This document shows, piece by piece, positions 1 through 6,994 of a DNA stretch of 16,288 bases. Location: NCBI GenBank assembly GCA_043747295.1, contig JAYTPK010000084.1:1-16288 (forward strand). The letters run 5' to 3'. Each line of letters starts with the position of its first letter. Position 1 is the stretch's first letter. The translations under genes were made by a program, and so were the position numbers. Source of the stretch: JAAFIP01 sp043747295 (GTDB lineage Bacteria > Pseudomonadota > Gammaproteobacteria > Burkholderiales > Burkholderiaceae_C). Below the pieces are notes generated by a model, which did no database searches, was not told the DNA's origin, and worked only from the letters and a program-made list of their open reading frames with translations.

Positions 1-1
1 C

Positions 2-55
2 TCAATGCAAGATTTGCAAACCGCCATTGCGCGTATGCGTGAGGTGTTGGCGTGA
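2..55 (+). CDS. 3' end of an unidentified upstream gene (partial)
   Basis: Only the last 17 codons are inside the window; they read SMQDLQTAIARMREVLA and then TGA. The frame is judged coding because its stop overlaps the GTG start of ybgC in the four-base arrangement GTGA, the same arrangement seen between ybgC and tolQ. The amphipathic C-terminal helix would suit a PLP-dependent aminotransferase or many other enzymes, but 17 residues are too few to name a product. It is probably the gene in front of ybgC in the same transcript. Confidence 0.55.
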   Translation, partial: SMQDLQTAIARMREVLA

Positions 56-594
56 CGCAGGGCACACCGCTCACAACGCAACAGCCATTCGTGTGGCCAG
101 TGCGTGTGTACTGGGAAGACACCGACGCAGGCGGCATTGTGTTTTATGCCAACTACTTAAAGTTTATGGAGCGTGCGCGCACTGAATGGTTGCGCGCATT
201 GGGTGTGTCGCAAAGCGCACTGCGCGAGACCACGGCAAGCCAAGCAGGCGGCATGTTTGTAGTGACTGACACCCAGCTGCACTATAAGTTGCCTGCGCAG
301 TTGGATGATCAACTTTTGGTTACAGCGCAGATCGTAGAAAAGAGTCGAATTACGCTTACCATCAGACAAGAAATTAGGAGAGAAATTAGGAGAGAAACTA
401 GGTCAGAGTCCAAGCAAAATATGCTCACACAGCTATTAAATATAGAGCAATCAGGCTCTGCCATGCTGCTACCCACAGCGGAACTTAACACCCAGCCCTT
501 GGTCTGTCATGGGCAAATTCGTATTGCTTGGGTCAGCACCAACAATTTAAAACCCACAAAAATTCCACAACACGTGATGGAGGTACTGCAGTGA
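52..594 (+). CDS. ybgC: YbgC-family acyl-CoA thioesterase (Tol-Pal associated)
   Basis: This is a hotdog-fold thioesterase of the YbgC/4-hydroxybenzoyl-CoA thioesterase family, which hydrolyses acyl-CoA or acyl-ACP in the cytoplasm and is commonly the first gene of tol-pal operons. The signature EDTDAGGIVFYANYLKFMER (residues 22-41) is clear; by family knowledge the second Asp (D25) corresponds to the catalytic acid. The start is a GTG overlapping the previous stop. The protein is 180 residues, longer than the usual 130-150. The excess lies at about residues 105-145, where a charged segment contains a tandem EIRR repeat before the normal C-terminal strand (VCHGQIRIAWV) and tail. The next gene, tolQ, starts at a GTG overlapping this gene's TGA, so translation is probably coupled. 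Family assignment is secure; whether the insert is tolerated is inference. Confidence 0.93.
   Translation: MTQGTPLTTQQPFVWPVRVYWEDTDAGGIVFYANYLKFMERARTEWLRALGVSQSALRETTASQAGGMFVVTDTQLHYKLPAQLDDQLLVTAQIVEKSRITLTIRQEIRREIRRETRSESKQNMLTQLLNIEQSGSAMLLPTAELNTQPLVCHGQIRIAWVSTNNLKPTKIPQHVMEVLQ
369..404 (+). repeat. 12-bp in-frame tandem repeat inside ybgC
   Basis: Two perfect adjacent copies of AGAAATTAGGAG (369-380 and 381-392) are followed by a decayed third copy, AGAAACTAGGTC (393-404). The period is a multiple of three, so the array keeps the frame and encodes EIRR-EIRR-ETRS at about residues 107-118. It sits in the part of YbgC that is expanded relative to the family. The AT-rich, AGG-rich composition differs from the flanking coding sequence. 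Confidence 0.85.
579..583 (+). promoter_or_regulatory. Ribosome binding site of tolQ
   Basis: GGAGG lies 7 bases upstream of the GTG at 591. It decides the tolQ start: a longer in-frame reading from TTG at 528 has no comparable site and would add about 21 residues not expected for TolQ. Confidence 0.75.
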
Positions 595-1313
595 ACCAAG
601 ATTTATCGATATTGCATTTGATTTTGAATGCCAGCTTTGTAGTGCAGGCTGTCATGCTGCTGCTGGTAGTGGTATCCATTTCCAGCTGGGCGGCGATATT
701 TCGCAAGCTCATTGCATTAGGCAAAATCAAATCACTCAATGACGAGTTTGAACGTGACTTTTGGTCTGGCACATCGCTTAACGAGCTGTTTCAGTCTGCC
801 GCGCAAAACGCCAAACACTCAGGCCCGATGGAGCGTATTTTTGCCAGTGGCATGCGCGAATACCAAAAACTGCGCGAACGCCGCATTGCCGACACCTCCA
901 CCCTGATGGAAGGCGCACGCCGCGCCATGCGTGCCAGCTTTCAACGCGAGTTAGATGTGGTGGAAAGCAATTTGTCTTTCTTAGCTTCAGTGGGCAGTGT
1001 GTCACCCTACGTGGGCTTGTTTGGTACGGTGTGGGGCATCATGCATGCGTTTACGGGCTTGGCATCGCTGCAGCAGGTCACCTTAGCTACAGTAGCGCCC
1101 GGCATTGCTGAGGCATTGGTGGCTACGGCCATTGGCTTGTTTGCTGCTATTCCAGCGGTAGTAGCCTACAACCGGTTTGCACGCGACATTGACCGCGTGG
1201 CGATTAAGTTGGAAACGTTTATTGAGGAGTTTTCAAATATTTTGCAACGCAACCTAGGCGCCAATTTGGCCCAAGCTGCGGTAAACCCCAGCGCATCCGC
1301 TACAGGCCACTAA
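591..1313 (+). CDS. tolQ: TolQ, proton-channel subunit of the Tol-Pal system
   Basis: TolQ is the inner-membrane, ExbB/MotA-like subunit that with TolR uses the proton motive force to energise TolA during outer-membrane constriction at division. The 240-residue product has the family layout: a first membrane segment at about residues 16-38, a large cytoplasmic loop, then two segments at about 133-158 and 170-193. Conserved motifs are visible: GLFGTVWGIMHAF (142-154) and VAPGIAEALVATAIGLFAAI (168-187). The GTG start at 591 overlaps the ybgC stop (GTGA) and has a GGAGG site. It is followed after 36 bases by tolR. TolQ rather than ExbB is chosen because of the ybgC-tolR-tolA context. Confidence 0.96.
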   Translation: MNQDLSILHLILNASFVVQAVMLLLVVVSISSWAAIFRKLIALGKIKSLNDEFERDFWSGTSLNELFQSAAQNAKHSGPMERIFASGMREYQKLRERRIADTSTLMEGARRAMRASFQRELDVVESNLSFLASVGSVSPYVGLFGTVWGIMHAFTGLASLQQVTLATVAPGIAEALVATAIGLFAAIPAVVAYNRFARDIDRVAIKLETFIEEFSNILQRNLGANLAQAAVNPSASATGH

Positions 1314-1349
1314 GCCTGCCTGTATAGCAACCATGCCAAGGAGAACTCC

Positions 1350-1778
<429 letters not shown>

Positions 1779-1791
1779 CACACCGCCTGCC

Positions 1792-2676
1792 ATGCCCAGC
1801 GCTTTTGACCGCGTCGAGTTTGCCCCGCCCGCACAGCCTGGCATGCTGCGCGCAATGGCGCTGGCCGTGTTGGCACACCTGCTGCTGGTAGCCGCCCTCA
1901 CCTGGGGCGTGAACTGGAAGCGCCAAAACCCCACCGAGATCAGCGCCGATGCCGAGCTGTGGGCTAGCGTGCCCCAGCAAGCCGCACCACGCGCAGTGGA
2001 ACCGCCACCTGCGCCGCCACCGCCCGAAGTCAAACCCGAAGCCAAGCCAGAGCCCAAGCCTGAACCTAAGCCCCTATCCGTTGAAAAAGCCCCCGACATT
2101 GTTGACAAGGTAGACAAGCCACCTAAAAAAGTGGTGGAGGACAAACCGGTAGACAAACCAGAACAGAAGGCTAAACCCCCAAAACCTGAGATTAAGCCCG
2201 AAATAAAGGTTGAGCCTAAGCCCGAAGCCAAACCCGACCCCGCCGCCGCTAAGCGCGAGGCGCAGCGTAAAGCAACCGAACAAACTGCCGCCGAAGAAAA
2301 ACAGTTAACAGCACAACGTGAAGAAAACCTCAAGCGCATGACCGGCATCGCAGGTGCCACTGGCGGGCTAACAGCCACCGGCACAGCACAGCAGTCCAGT
2401 GGGCCATCTAGTGGCTACGGTGGCCGGGTGAAAGCGCGTGTAAAACCTAACTTAGTGTTCACTAGCACCGTGTCAGGCAACCCACTGGTCAGCATTGAAG
2501 TGCGTGCTGCACCTGATGGTACTATTTTGGGCACCCCGCGCATCGTCAAGTCCAGTGGCAACCGTGAATGGGACCAAGCCGTAGTGCGCGCATTTGAAAA
2601 AACTGAGGTCATGCCACGCGATACCAATGGCACCGTGCCCACCCCTATCATTGTGGAATGGCGGGTAAATGACTAG
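1792..2676 (+). CDS. tolA: TolA, Tol-Pal envelope-spanning protein
   Basis: TolA is anchored in the inner membrane by one N-terminal helix (about residues 21-40) and reaches across the periplasm to Pal/TolB, coupling TolQR energy to the outer membrane. Here a Pro/Lys/Glu-rich stretch (about 67-150, many KPE and PKPE units) leads into a charged helical stretch (about 150-182), a Gly/Ser/Thr-rich hinge (183-211) and a compact C-terminal TonB/TolA-type domain (212-294) with VEWRVND at the end. The middle is closer to TonB in composition than the long Ala-rich helix of enterobacterial TolA, and the whole is shorter (294 residues). Gene order after tolQR supports TolA. No tolB or pal follows and no terminator is visible; the gene ends 12 bases from a convergent gene. 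Confidence 0.9.
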   Translation: MPSAFDRVEFAPPAQPGMLRAMALAVLAHLLLVAALTWGVNWKRQNPTEISADAELWASVPQQAAPRAVEPPPAPPPPEVKPEAKPEPKPEPKPLSVEKAPDIVDKVDKPPKKVVEDKPVDKPEQKAKPPKPEIKPEIKVEPKPEAKPDPAAAKREAQRKATEQTAAEEKQLTAQREENLKRMTGIAGATGGLTATGTAQQSSGPSSGYGGRVKARVKPNLVFTSTVSGNPLVSIEVRAAPDGTILGTPRIVKSSGNREWDQAVVRAFEKTEVMPRDTNGTVPTPIIVEWRVND

Positions 2677-2688
2677 CGTGCTAAATTT

Positions 2689-3765
2689 TTAAGATTTACC
2701 ATGCTCAGGCGCAGGCCATAGCCCGCGCGGCCGTATCAGCACAGCCACAATCATTGCCAGCGCAATCAACAGCTGGCGCAAAATGCCAGCGTCTAAGCGC
2801 CCATCAGTAATCTCTTGCAGCGGGCCCACTACATAGCGCAGCATTTCGGGCAAAGCCGTCAGCAGCACAGCACCCAAGATCACACCAGGAATATGGCCCA
2901 TGCCGCCAAACACCACCATGGCCACAATCATCACTGACTCTTGCAGGCTAAATGATTCGGGTGACACATAGCCCTGAAACGCGCCAAACATGGCCCCAGC
3001 CACACCGCCAAAACTGGCACCTAAGGCAAAAGCCAGCAGCTTCATATGCCGCGTGTTAACACCCATCGCCTCAGCCGCCACCTCATCATCGCGAATGGCC
3101 ATCCAAGCACGACCAATGCGCGAGACTTGCAAGCGGTAGCTAACTGCCACTACCAGCACAGTGAATGCTAAAAATAAATAGTAATACAAAGTGACTGAAG
3201 ATAGCTCGTAACCGCCCAGTGACAAGCGCTTGCCTAGGTCTAAGCCCAAGAAGCTGATCGAGTCAATTTGACCCAAGCCCTTGGCGCCTTGCGTGATGTT
3301 GATGGGATGGCCTAGGTTATTGATAAAGATACGCACAATCTCGCCAAAACCCAGCGTCACAATGGCCAAATAGTCACCCCGCAGCTTGAGTGTGGGCGTA
3401 CCCAACAAAACGCCCAGCATACTGGCCAGCACGGCAGCCAACGGAATAGTGACCCACCAAGGTGCATGCAAACCAGCCGGAAACATCGCAGCAACCCAGG
3501 CAAACTGCTCAGGCAGATGCTGCGACGACAGCAGCGCAAACACATACGCACCCACCGCATAAAAAGCCACGTAGCCTAAATCGAGCAGGCCCGCATTACC
3601 CACCACAATGTTCATGCCCAGTGCCATCATGATGTAGAGCAGGCAAGTGGCTGCAATGCGCACCCAATGGTCGCCCATGCCTTGCAACACCAAGGGCAGC
3701 AGCAATAAGGCAGATACAGCAACACCACGCTCGAGCTTAGAGGTGGGTTGTATGAAGTTGTACAT
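2689..3765 (-). CDS. livM: LivM-type branched-chain amino acid ABC transporter permease
   Basis: This is a permease of the LivM family, one of the two membrane subunits of high-affinity branched-chain amino acid (or related substrate) ABC importers. The 358-residue protein is strongly hydrophobic, with about ten membrane segments. Family motifs are present: NAGLLDLGYVAFYAVGAY near residue 60, a cytoplasmic loop with AEAMGVNTRHMKLLAFALGA that contacts the ATPase, GAFQGYVSPESF, MVVFGGMGHIPGVILGA, and the C-terminal RPRGLWP. The start ATG at 3765 has no clear Shine-Dalgarno sequence. Oddly, none of its usual partners (livH, livG, livF, or a binding protein) is next to it: upstream is a divergent gene, downstream the convergent tolA. 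The substrate cannot be deduced. Confidence 0.93.
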   Translation of the reverse strand: MYNFIQPTSKLERGVAVSALLLLPLVLQGMGDHWVRIAATCLLYIMMALGMNIVVGNAGLLDLGYVAFYAVGAYVFALLSSQHLPEQFAWVAAMFPAGLHAPWWVTIPLAAVLASMLGVLLGTPTLKLRGDYLAIVTLGFGEIVRIFINNLGHPINITQGAKGLGQIDSISFLGLDLGKRLSLGGYELSSVTLYYYLFLAFTVLVVAVSYRLQVSRIGRAWMAIRDDEVAAEAMGVNTRHMKLLAFALGASFGGVAGAMFGAFQGYVSPESFSLQESVMIVAMVVFGGMGHIPGVILGAVLLTALPEMLRYVVGPLQEITDGRLDAGILRQLLIALAMIVAVLIRPRGLWPAPEHGKS

Positions 3766-3776
3766 TGGTAGCCAGC

Positions 3777-3802
3777 TTAGCAGACATCATTTAGCTTGCT
3801 AA
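3777..3802. repeat. Small palindromes in the livM leader
   Basis: Just upstream of the livM start there is a perfect TTAGC-TT-GCTAA palindrome (3791-3802), and TTAGCA at 3777-3782 is also complementary to TGCTAA at 3797-3802. The stems are short (5-6 bp) with no U-run, so this is more like an operator or leader hairpin than a terminator. The rest of the 228-base interval 3766-3993 shows no gene and no convincing promoter hexamer pair. Confidence 0.3.
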
Positions 3803-3993
3803 CCCATAGATGCACATTAACTGGGTATATCAACAGCTTTACTGGGCAGCATACTATCTTGATGCCCGGTTTAGGGTTTTGCCTAGCAACTTGTAACCTA
3901 TCACGTCAACCCCAGACCTGCGCACCCGTTATAGTTATGAGGTCTTAGAAATCTTCTGAGCCACAAAAACCACCACCCTCTGAGGAGTTACCT

Positions 3994-4665
3994 ATGTTGA
4001 AAAAACTGTTTGTATTGTTTGCTATGTTGTACGCAGCACTAGCTTTTGCCGCTGTAGATGTGAACAAAGCCACCGCCGCTGAGCTTGACGCCATCAAAGG
4101 CATCGGCCCTGGCATTTCTGGCAAAATTTTGGATGAGCGCAAAAAAGGCGCTTTCAAAGACTGGGACGACATGATCAAGCGCGTGAACGGCGTAGGCGAG
4201 ACCAACGCCGCTAAGTTCTCTGCTGAAGGCATGACCGTAGGCGGCTCTAGCTTCAAAGGCGTAGCCGCTGCTGCACCAGCAGCCAAGAAAGACGATAAGC
4301 CAGCTGCTAAGGATGCTAAAGACAGCAAGCCTGCTGCCGCTACTGCTGCTGCACCTGCCAAAGATGCTAAAGCTGCTGACGCTAAGCCAGCCGCCGCCGC
4401 TCCTGCCGCCGCTGCCCCAGCTGCTGCTAAAGACGCTAAGCCAGCGGCTGCTGATGCCAAGGTAGACGCGAAAGCAGAAGCTAAGCTGAAGAAGGAAGCC
4501 GAGAAGAAGTCTAAAGATGAAGCTAAAGCTAAAGCTGCTGAAGAGAAAAAAGCTAAAGCTGACGCTGCTGCTAAAGCCAAGGCCGACGCCAAGCCAGCTG
4601 CCGCCGCTAAGAAAGACGACAAGCCTGCTGCTGCTAAAGATGCAGCCAGCGCTGCCAAGAAGTAA
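3994..4665 (+). CDS. Secreted ComEA-like helix-hairpin-helix protein with Ala/Lys/Pro-rich tail
   Basis: The 223-residue product starts with a signal peptide (residues 1-19, cleavage predicted after AFA), so the mature protein would begin AVDVNKA. Residues 20-80 are a ComEA-type double helix-hairpin-helix domain: DVNKATAAELDAIKGIGPG (22-40) and a second hairpin around GVGETNAAKF (66-75). ComEA proteins are periplasmic DNA-binding receptors for natural transformation and usually end here. Instead a low-complexity tail of about 140 residues (85-223) follows, built of Ala, Lys, Pro and Asp/Glu, with by my count 34 Lys against 21 acidic residues and a recurring KKDDKPAA unit (at 98-105 and 206-213). 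The tail resembles bacterial histone-H1-like or AlgP-like tails. A GAGGAG site precedes the ATG, and a strong terminator follows, so the gene is probably monocistronic. The domain call is firm; a role in competence or nucleic-acid binding is inferred. Confidence 0.85.
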   Translation: MLKKLFVLFAMLYAALAFAAVDVNKATAAELDAIKGIGPGISGKILDERKKGAFKDWDDMIKRVNGVGETNAAKFSAEGMTVGGSSFKGVAAAAPAAKKDDKPAAKDAKDSKPAAATAAAPAKDAKAADAKPAAAAPAAAAPAAAKDAKPAAADAKVDAKAEAKLKKEAEKKSKDEAKAKAAEEKKAKADAAAKAKADAKPAAAAKKDDKPAAAKDAASAAKK

Positions 4666-4683
4666 GCTTTACAGCTTTGCCCT

Positions 4684-4707
4684 AAGCCCGGTTCGCCGGG
4701 CTTTTTT
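4684..4707 (+). terminator. Rho-independent terminator after the ComEA-like gene
   Basis: AAGCCCGG and CCGGGCTT form an 8-bp stem closed by a TTCG tetraloop (4692-4695), followed by six T (4702-4707). It lies about 20 bases after the stop codon. Confidence 0.93.
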
Positions 4708-4725
4708 ATTTCCTAAATGGCTTGT

Positions 4726-4766
4726 AGTCCAAGTATTTATTGATTAAAATGCTATTATTTTTATAG
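4726..4766 (+). repeat. Dispersed 41-bp repeat, copy A
   Basis: The element consists of AGTCCAAGTATTTATTG, an 8-base variable part, and GCTATTATTTTTATAG, whose ends are inverted repeats (TGCTAT/ATAGCA at 4750-4755 and 4763-4768). A second copy with the same internal spacing lies at 15675-15715, identical at about 31 of 41 positions. This copy sits between a terminator and the rpmE2 promoter. The palindromic half could alternatively be a metal-regulator operator, but its presence in copy C speaks for a repeat family. Confidence 0.7.
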
Positions 4767-4798
4767 CAAACACTTAGTAGAAGGCCCCATCTAGTTGG

Positions 4799-4829
4799 CT
4801 GACTAAAAGCTGTAGAAAAAGGCTATAAT
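4799..4829 (+). promoter_or_regulatory. Candidate sigma-70 promoter of rpmE2
   Basis: A perfect -10 hexamer TATAAT lies at 4824-4829. The best -35 candidate is CTGACT at 4799-4804 (four of six consensus bases, spacing 19, longer than ideal). Transcription would start near 4836 and give a leader of roughly 58 bases. Confidence 0.6.
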
Positions 4830-4864
4830 GAAGGGCTTAGCGGAAAGTACGTGGCAATGGGCTG

Positions 4865-4877
4865 CGCGGCTACCGCG
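4865..4877 (+). promoter_or_regulatory. Small GC-rich hairpin in the rpmE2 leader
   Basis: CGCGG-CTA-CCGCG can fold into a 5-bp stem with a 3-base loop. It ends 5 bases before the AAGGA ribosome binding site (4883-4887). Ribosomal-protein leaders often hold autoregulatory structures, but this one is short and could be chance. Confidence 0.3.
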
Positions 4878-4893
4878 ACATGAAGGATCTCCC

Positions 4894-5187
4894 ATGAAAG
4901 ACGGTATTCACCCTAATTATCGTGACGTATGTTTTCAAGACTTGAGCAACGGCTTCAAGTTTGTTACACGTTCATGCGCTAACACCAAAGAAATGATCAA
5001 GATGGAAGACGGCAAAGAACTGCCTCTGTACAAGCTTGATACTTCCAGCGAATCGCACCCCTTCTATACTGGTACCCAGAAGTCTGTGGACAACATGGGC
5101 GGCCGCGTAGAGAAGTTCCGCAACCGTTTTGGCCGTACTACCACTACGCCAGCAGCCACTGCAGCAGCAGAAGCCAACAAAGCTTAA
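4894..5187 (+). CDS. rpmE2: 50S ribosomal protein L31, type B
   Basis: L31 is a large-subunit protein at the intersubunit bridge region. The sequence MKDGIHPNYRDVCFQD at the start and SESHPFYTGTQKSVDNMGGR and VEKFRNRFG towards the end are characteristic of L31. The zinc-binding CxxC motif of type A L31 is missing: the two cysteines (C13 and C28) are far apart, so this is type B, the zinc-independent form. The ATG at 4894 is chosen because the conserved N-terminus begins there and AAGGA lies 6 bases upstream; an earlier in-frame ATG at 4828 overlaps the -10 element. At 97 residues it is slightly longer than usual because of a Thr/Ala-rich tail after residue 82. It has its own promoter and terminator, so it is probably transcribed alone. 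Confidence 0.95.
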   Translation: MKDGIHPNYRDVCFQDLSNGFKFVTRSCANTKEMIKMEDGKELPLYKLDTSSESHPFYTGTQKSVDNMGGRVEKFRNRFGRTTTTPAATAAAEANKA

Positions 5188-5208
5188 TTACTTGCGCCAC
5201 AATAGCTA

Positions 5209-5237
5209 GGCAGCTCGGGCAACCGGGCTGCCTTTTT
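5209..5237 (+). terminator. Rho-independent terminator after rpmE2
   Basis: A 10-bp stem (5209-5218 with 5223-5232, one G-U pair) is closed by a GCAA (GNRA) tetraloop and followed by five T at 5233-5237. It lies 21 bases after the rpmE2 stop and only 19 bases before the annotated start of the next gene. Confidence 0.93.
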
Positions 5238-5256
5238 ATTTGGGCCATTTAAAACC

Positions 5257-6969
5257 TTGAATAGCACCTCACATACACCCGCCGTAGTTACGCAATCTGC
5301 AGTGCGTCGTCTGCCGCGCATGGCACTGTGGTTGTTTTGCCTTGCATATATATTGCCCGGCTTTATTGGCCGTGACCCATGGCGTTCACAAGATATAGCC
5401 GCCTTTGGCATGATGCGTGAATTGGCCATGGGCAATTCATCATGGTGGCAGCTCAGCTGGTTAGGCCGCGGGCCAGATGCGCCCGCCTTGGTGCCCTATT
5501 GGCTAGGAGCTTGGGGTATCCAAATAGCACCGTCATGGATAGCAGCAGATTTTGCAGCACGCCTGCCCTTTGGCCTGCTACTGGGCTTGACTTTGCTGGC
5601 CACATGGTATGCCGTGTACTACCTGGCACGCCGCGATGCAGCGCAACCTGTGCCGTTTGCATTTGGCGGCGAAGCGCAACCCACAGACTATGCACGCGCT
5701 ATGGCAGACGGCGGGCTGCTGGCAATGATTGCCATGTTGGGTCTTGCCCAGTTATCTCACGAAACTACACCGTATGTCGCGCAACTGGCTTTCACAGCAC
5801 TACTCTTTTATGCTTTTGCGGCCTCTGCTTACCATACAGCGGTGCCCGCGCTATGCGCAGGCTTTGCAGCGCTGGGCTTGGCGCTTAGTGGTGTGCCCGC
5901 GTTTGGCCTAGCCCTAGCATGTGCTGGGGCGCTGGCTCGCGGTCTGCAAAAAGACACTTATGCACGCCGATGGGCTGCGTATTTTGTAGCTTTAGGTCTG
6001 GCCGCTGCAGCTGTAGCTACCCAACTAGGCCTGTGGCATGCCAAGATAGGCGGTCTGCCAGAGCAATTAGGTGATTGGAGCGCTTGGGCTAAGCTCATGC
6101 TGTGGTTTACCTGGCCTGCTTGGCCGATGGCTTTGATAGGGTTGTGGAAATGGCGCGCGTGGTGGCGGCATTTGCACATTGCGCTACCTATGGCCCTGGC
6201 CAGCACCATCGTGGTAGCCACACTGATTGCGCCTAACGCAGACCGCACCTTGCTGCTGGCAGCGCCTACTTTAGCGTGTTTGGCTGCGTTTGCGTTGCCC
6301 ACACTACAGCGCAGCGTCACCTCACTCATTGATTGGTTTACCCTGATTTTCTTTTCTGGTTGTGGTTTGATTATTTGGGTGGTGTGGATTGCCATGCAAA
6401 CCGGTGTGCCTGCACAGCCTGCAGCCAATGTGCGCCGTTTAGTGCCGGGTTTTGAACCCAGCTTTGGTTGGCTGGCTTTTGTAGCTGCGCTAGCCGCTAG
6501 CGTGGCTTGGGTATGGCTTGTCATGTGGCGCGCTGGACGCCACCGTGATGCACTGTGGAAAAGCTTGGTTTTGCCTGCTGGCGGTGCTGCCATGTCTTGG
6601 CTGCTACTGATGACGCTGTGGATGCCCCTGCTTAACTACGTGCGAAGCGACAAGGCGCTGGCACTGCAGGTCATGCGTATCACCACATCAGCTGGTACTG
6701 GTGCGAACAAGTCTTGCATCGCAAGTCAGGGGCTATCGCATGCCGATGCAGCGGCCATCGAGCACCATGGAGGCACCAACTTGCAACTTCTGTCTACCGC
6801 CTCTGCATGCAACTGGCTAGTCGTATCACCCTCTGAACAAGCTGGCTTTGTCAACTCTTCCAGCGCTGCCGCATGGCAGCTAGCTGGCAGTGCACGCCGC
6901 AGAAACTCTGAGCAAGTTAACCTGTTCGTCTACAAACGCCTAGCTTCCCCTGCAGCGCCAACATCGTGA
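5257..6969 (+). CDS. GT-C fold (ArnT/PMT-like) glycosyltransferase family membrane protein
   Basis: The 570-residue product is a polytopic inner-membrane protein with about 10-12 hydrophobic segments spread over residues 22-460, then a soluble C-terminal part of about 110 residues. After the first membrane segment comes GRDPWRSQDIAAFGMMREL (38-56); its two acidic residues (D40, D46) match the place of the catalytic acidic motif of GT-C enzymes such as ArnT and protein mannosyltransferases, which move sugars from polyprenyl-phosphate carriers on the periplasmic side. The C-terminal part (HHGGTNLQLL, CNWLVVSP) would be periplasmic. Donor and acceptor cannot be told. The start is uncertain: TTG at 5257 has no clear ribosome binding site, and GTG at 5302 or ATG at 5320 (giving MALWLFCLAY) are alternatives. 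A MATE transporter gene follows after 25 bases. Confidence 0.7.
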   Translation: MNSTSHTPAVVTQSAVRRLPRMALWLFCLAYILPGFIGRDPWRSQDIAAFGMMRELAMGNSSWWQLSWLGRGPDAPALVPYWLGAWGIQIAPSWIAADFAARLPFGLLLGLTLLATWYAVYYLARRDAAQPVPFAFGGEAQPTDYARAMADGGLLAMIAMLGLAQLSHETTPYVAQLAFTALLFYAFAASAYHTAVPALCAGFAALGLALSGVPAFGLALACAGALARGLQKDTYARRWAAYFVALGLAAAAVATQLGLWHAKIGGLPEQLGDWSAWAKLMLWFTWPAWPMALIGLWKWRAWWRHLHIALPMALASTIVVATLIAPNADRTLLLAAPTLACLAAFALPTLQRSVTSLIDWFTLIFFSGCGLIIWVVWIAMQTGVPAQPAANVRRLVPGFEPSFGWLAFVAALAASVAWVWLVMWRAGRHRDALWKSLVLPAGGAAMSWLLLMTLWMPLLNYVRSDKALALQVMRITTSAGTGANKSCIASQGLSHADAAAIEHHGGTNLQLLSTASACNWLVVSPSEQAGFVNSSSAAAWQLAGSARRRNSEQVNLFVYKRLASPAAPTS

Positions 6970-6978
6970 CTCTGACTG

Positions 6979-6992
6979 TGACACCGCTGTCA
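6979..6992 (+). promoter_or_regulatory. Hairpin in front of the MATE transporter start
   Basis: TGACA-CCGC-TGTCA is a perfect 5-bp inverted repeat ending two bases before the ATG at 6995, where a ribosome binding site should be. No Shine-Dalgarno sequence is visible. Expression may depend on translation arriving from the upstream gene, whose stop is 25 bases away; this is inference. Confidence 0.3.
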
Positions 6993-6994
6993 GC

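Noticed and set aside
528..590. Longer TolQ reading starting from TTG at 528
   Set aside because: It overlaps the end of ybgC in another frame and lacks a ribosome binding site; GTG 591 has GGAGG at proper distance and the family N-terminus.
3945..4658. Long open frame on the minus strand opposite the ComEA-like gene (237 codons, Ala/Ser/Leu-rich)
   Set aside because: It is the antisense reading of the Ala/Lys-rich repeats and has no domain, ribosome binding site or family resemblance; the plus strand has a signal peptide, HhH domain and terminator.
4750..4768. TGCTAT-N7-ATAGCA as a Zur or Fur operator controlling type B L31
   Set aside because: The same palindrome recurs inside the dispersed repeat at 15701-15715, away from any metal-related gene, and it does not match the known Zur consensus well.
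6966..6993. GTGAC/TGTCA repeats before the MATE gene as a second Pho box
   Set aside because: The GTGAC repeats are 12 bases apart rather than 11, the TGTCA part is inverted instead of direct, and they overlap a stop codon; no -10 element is correctly placed.
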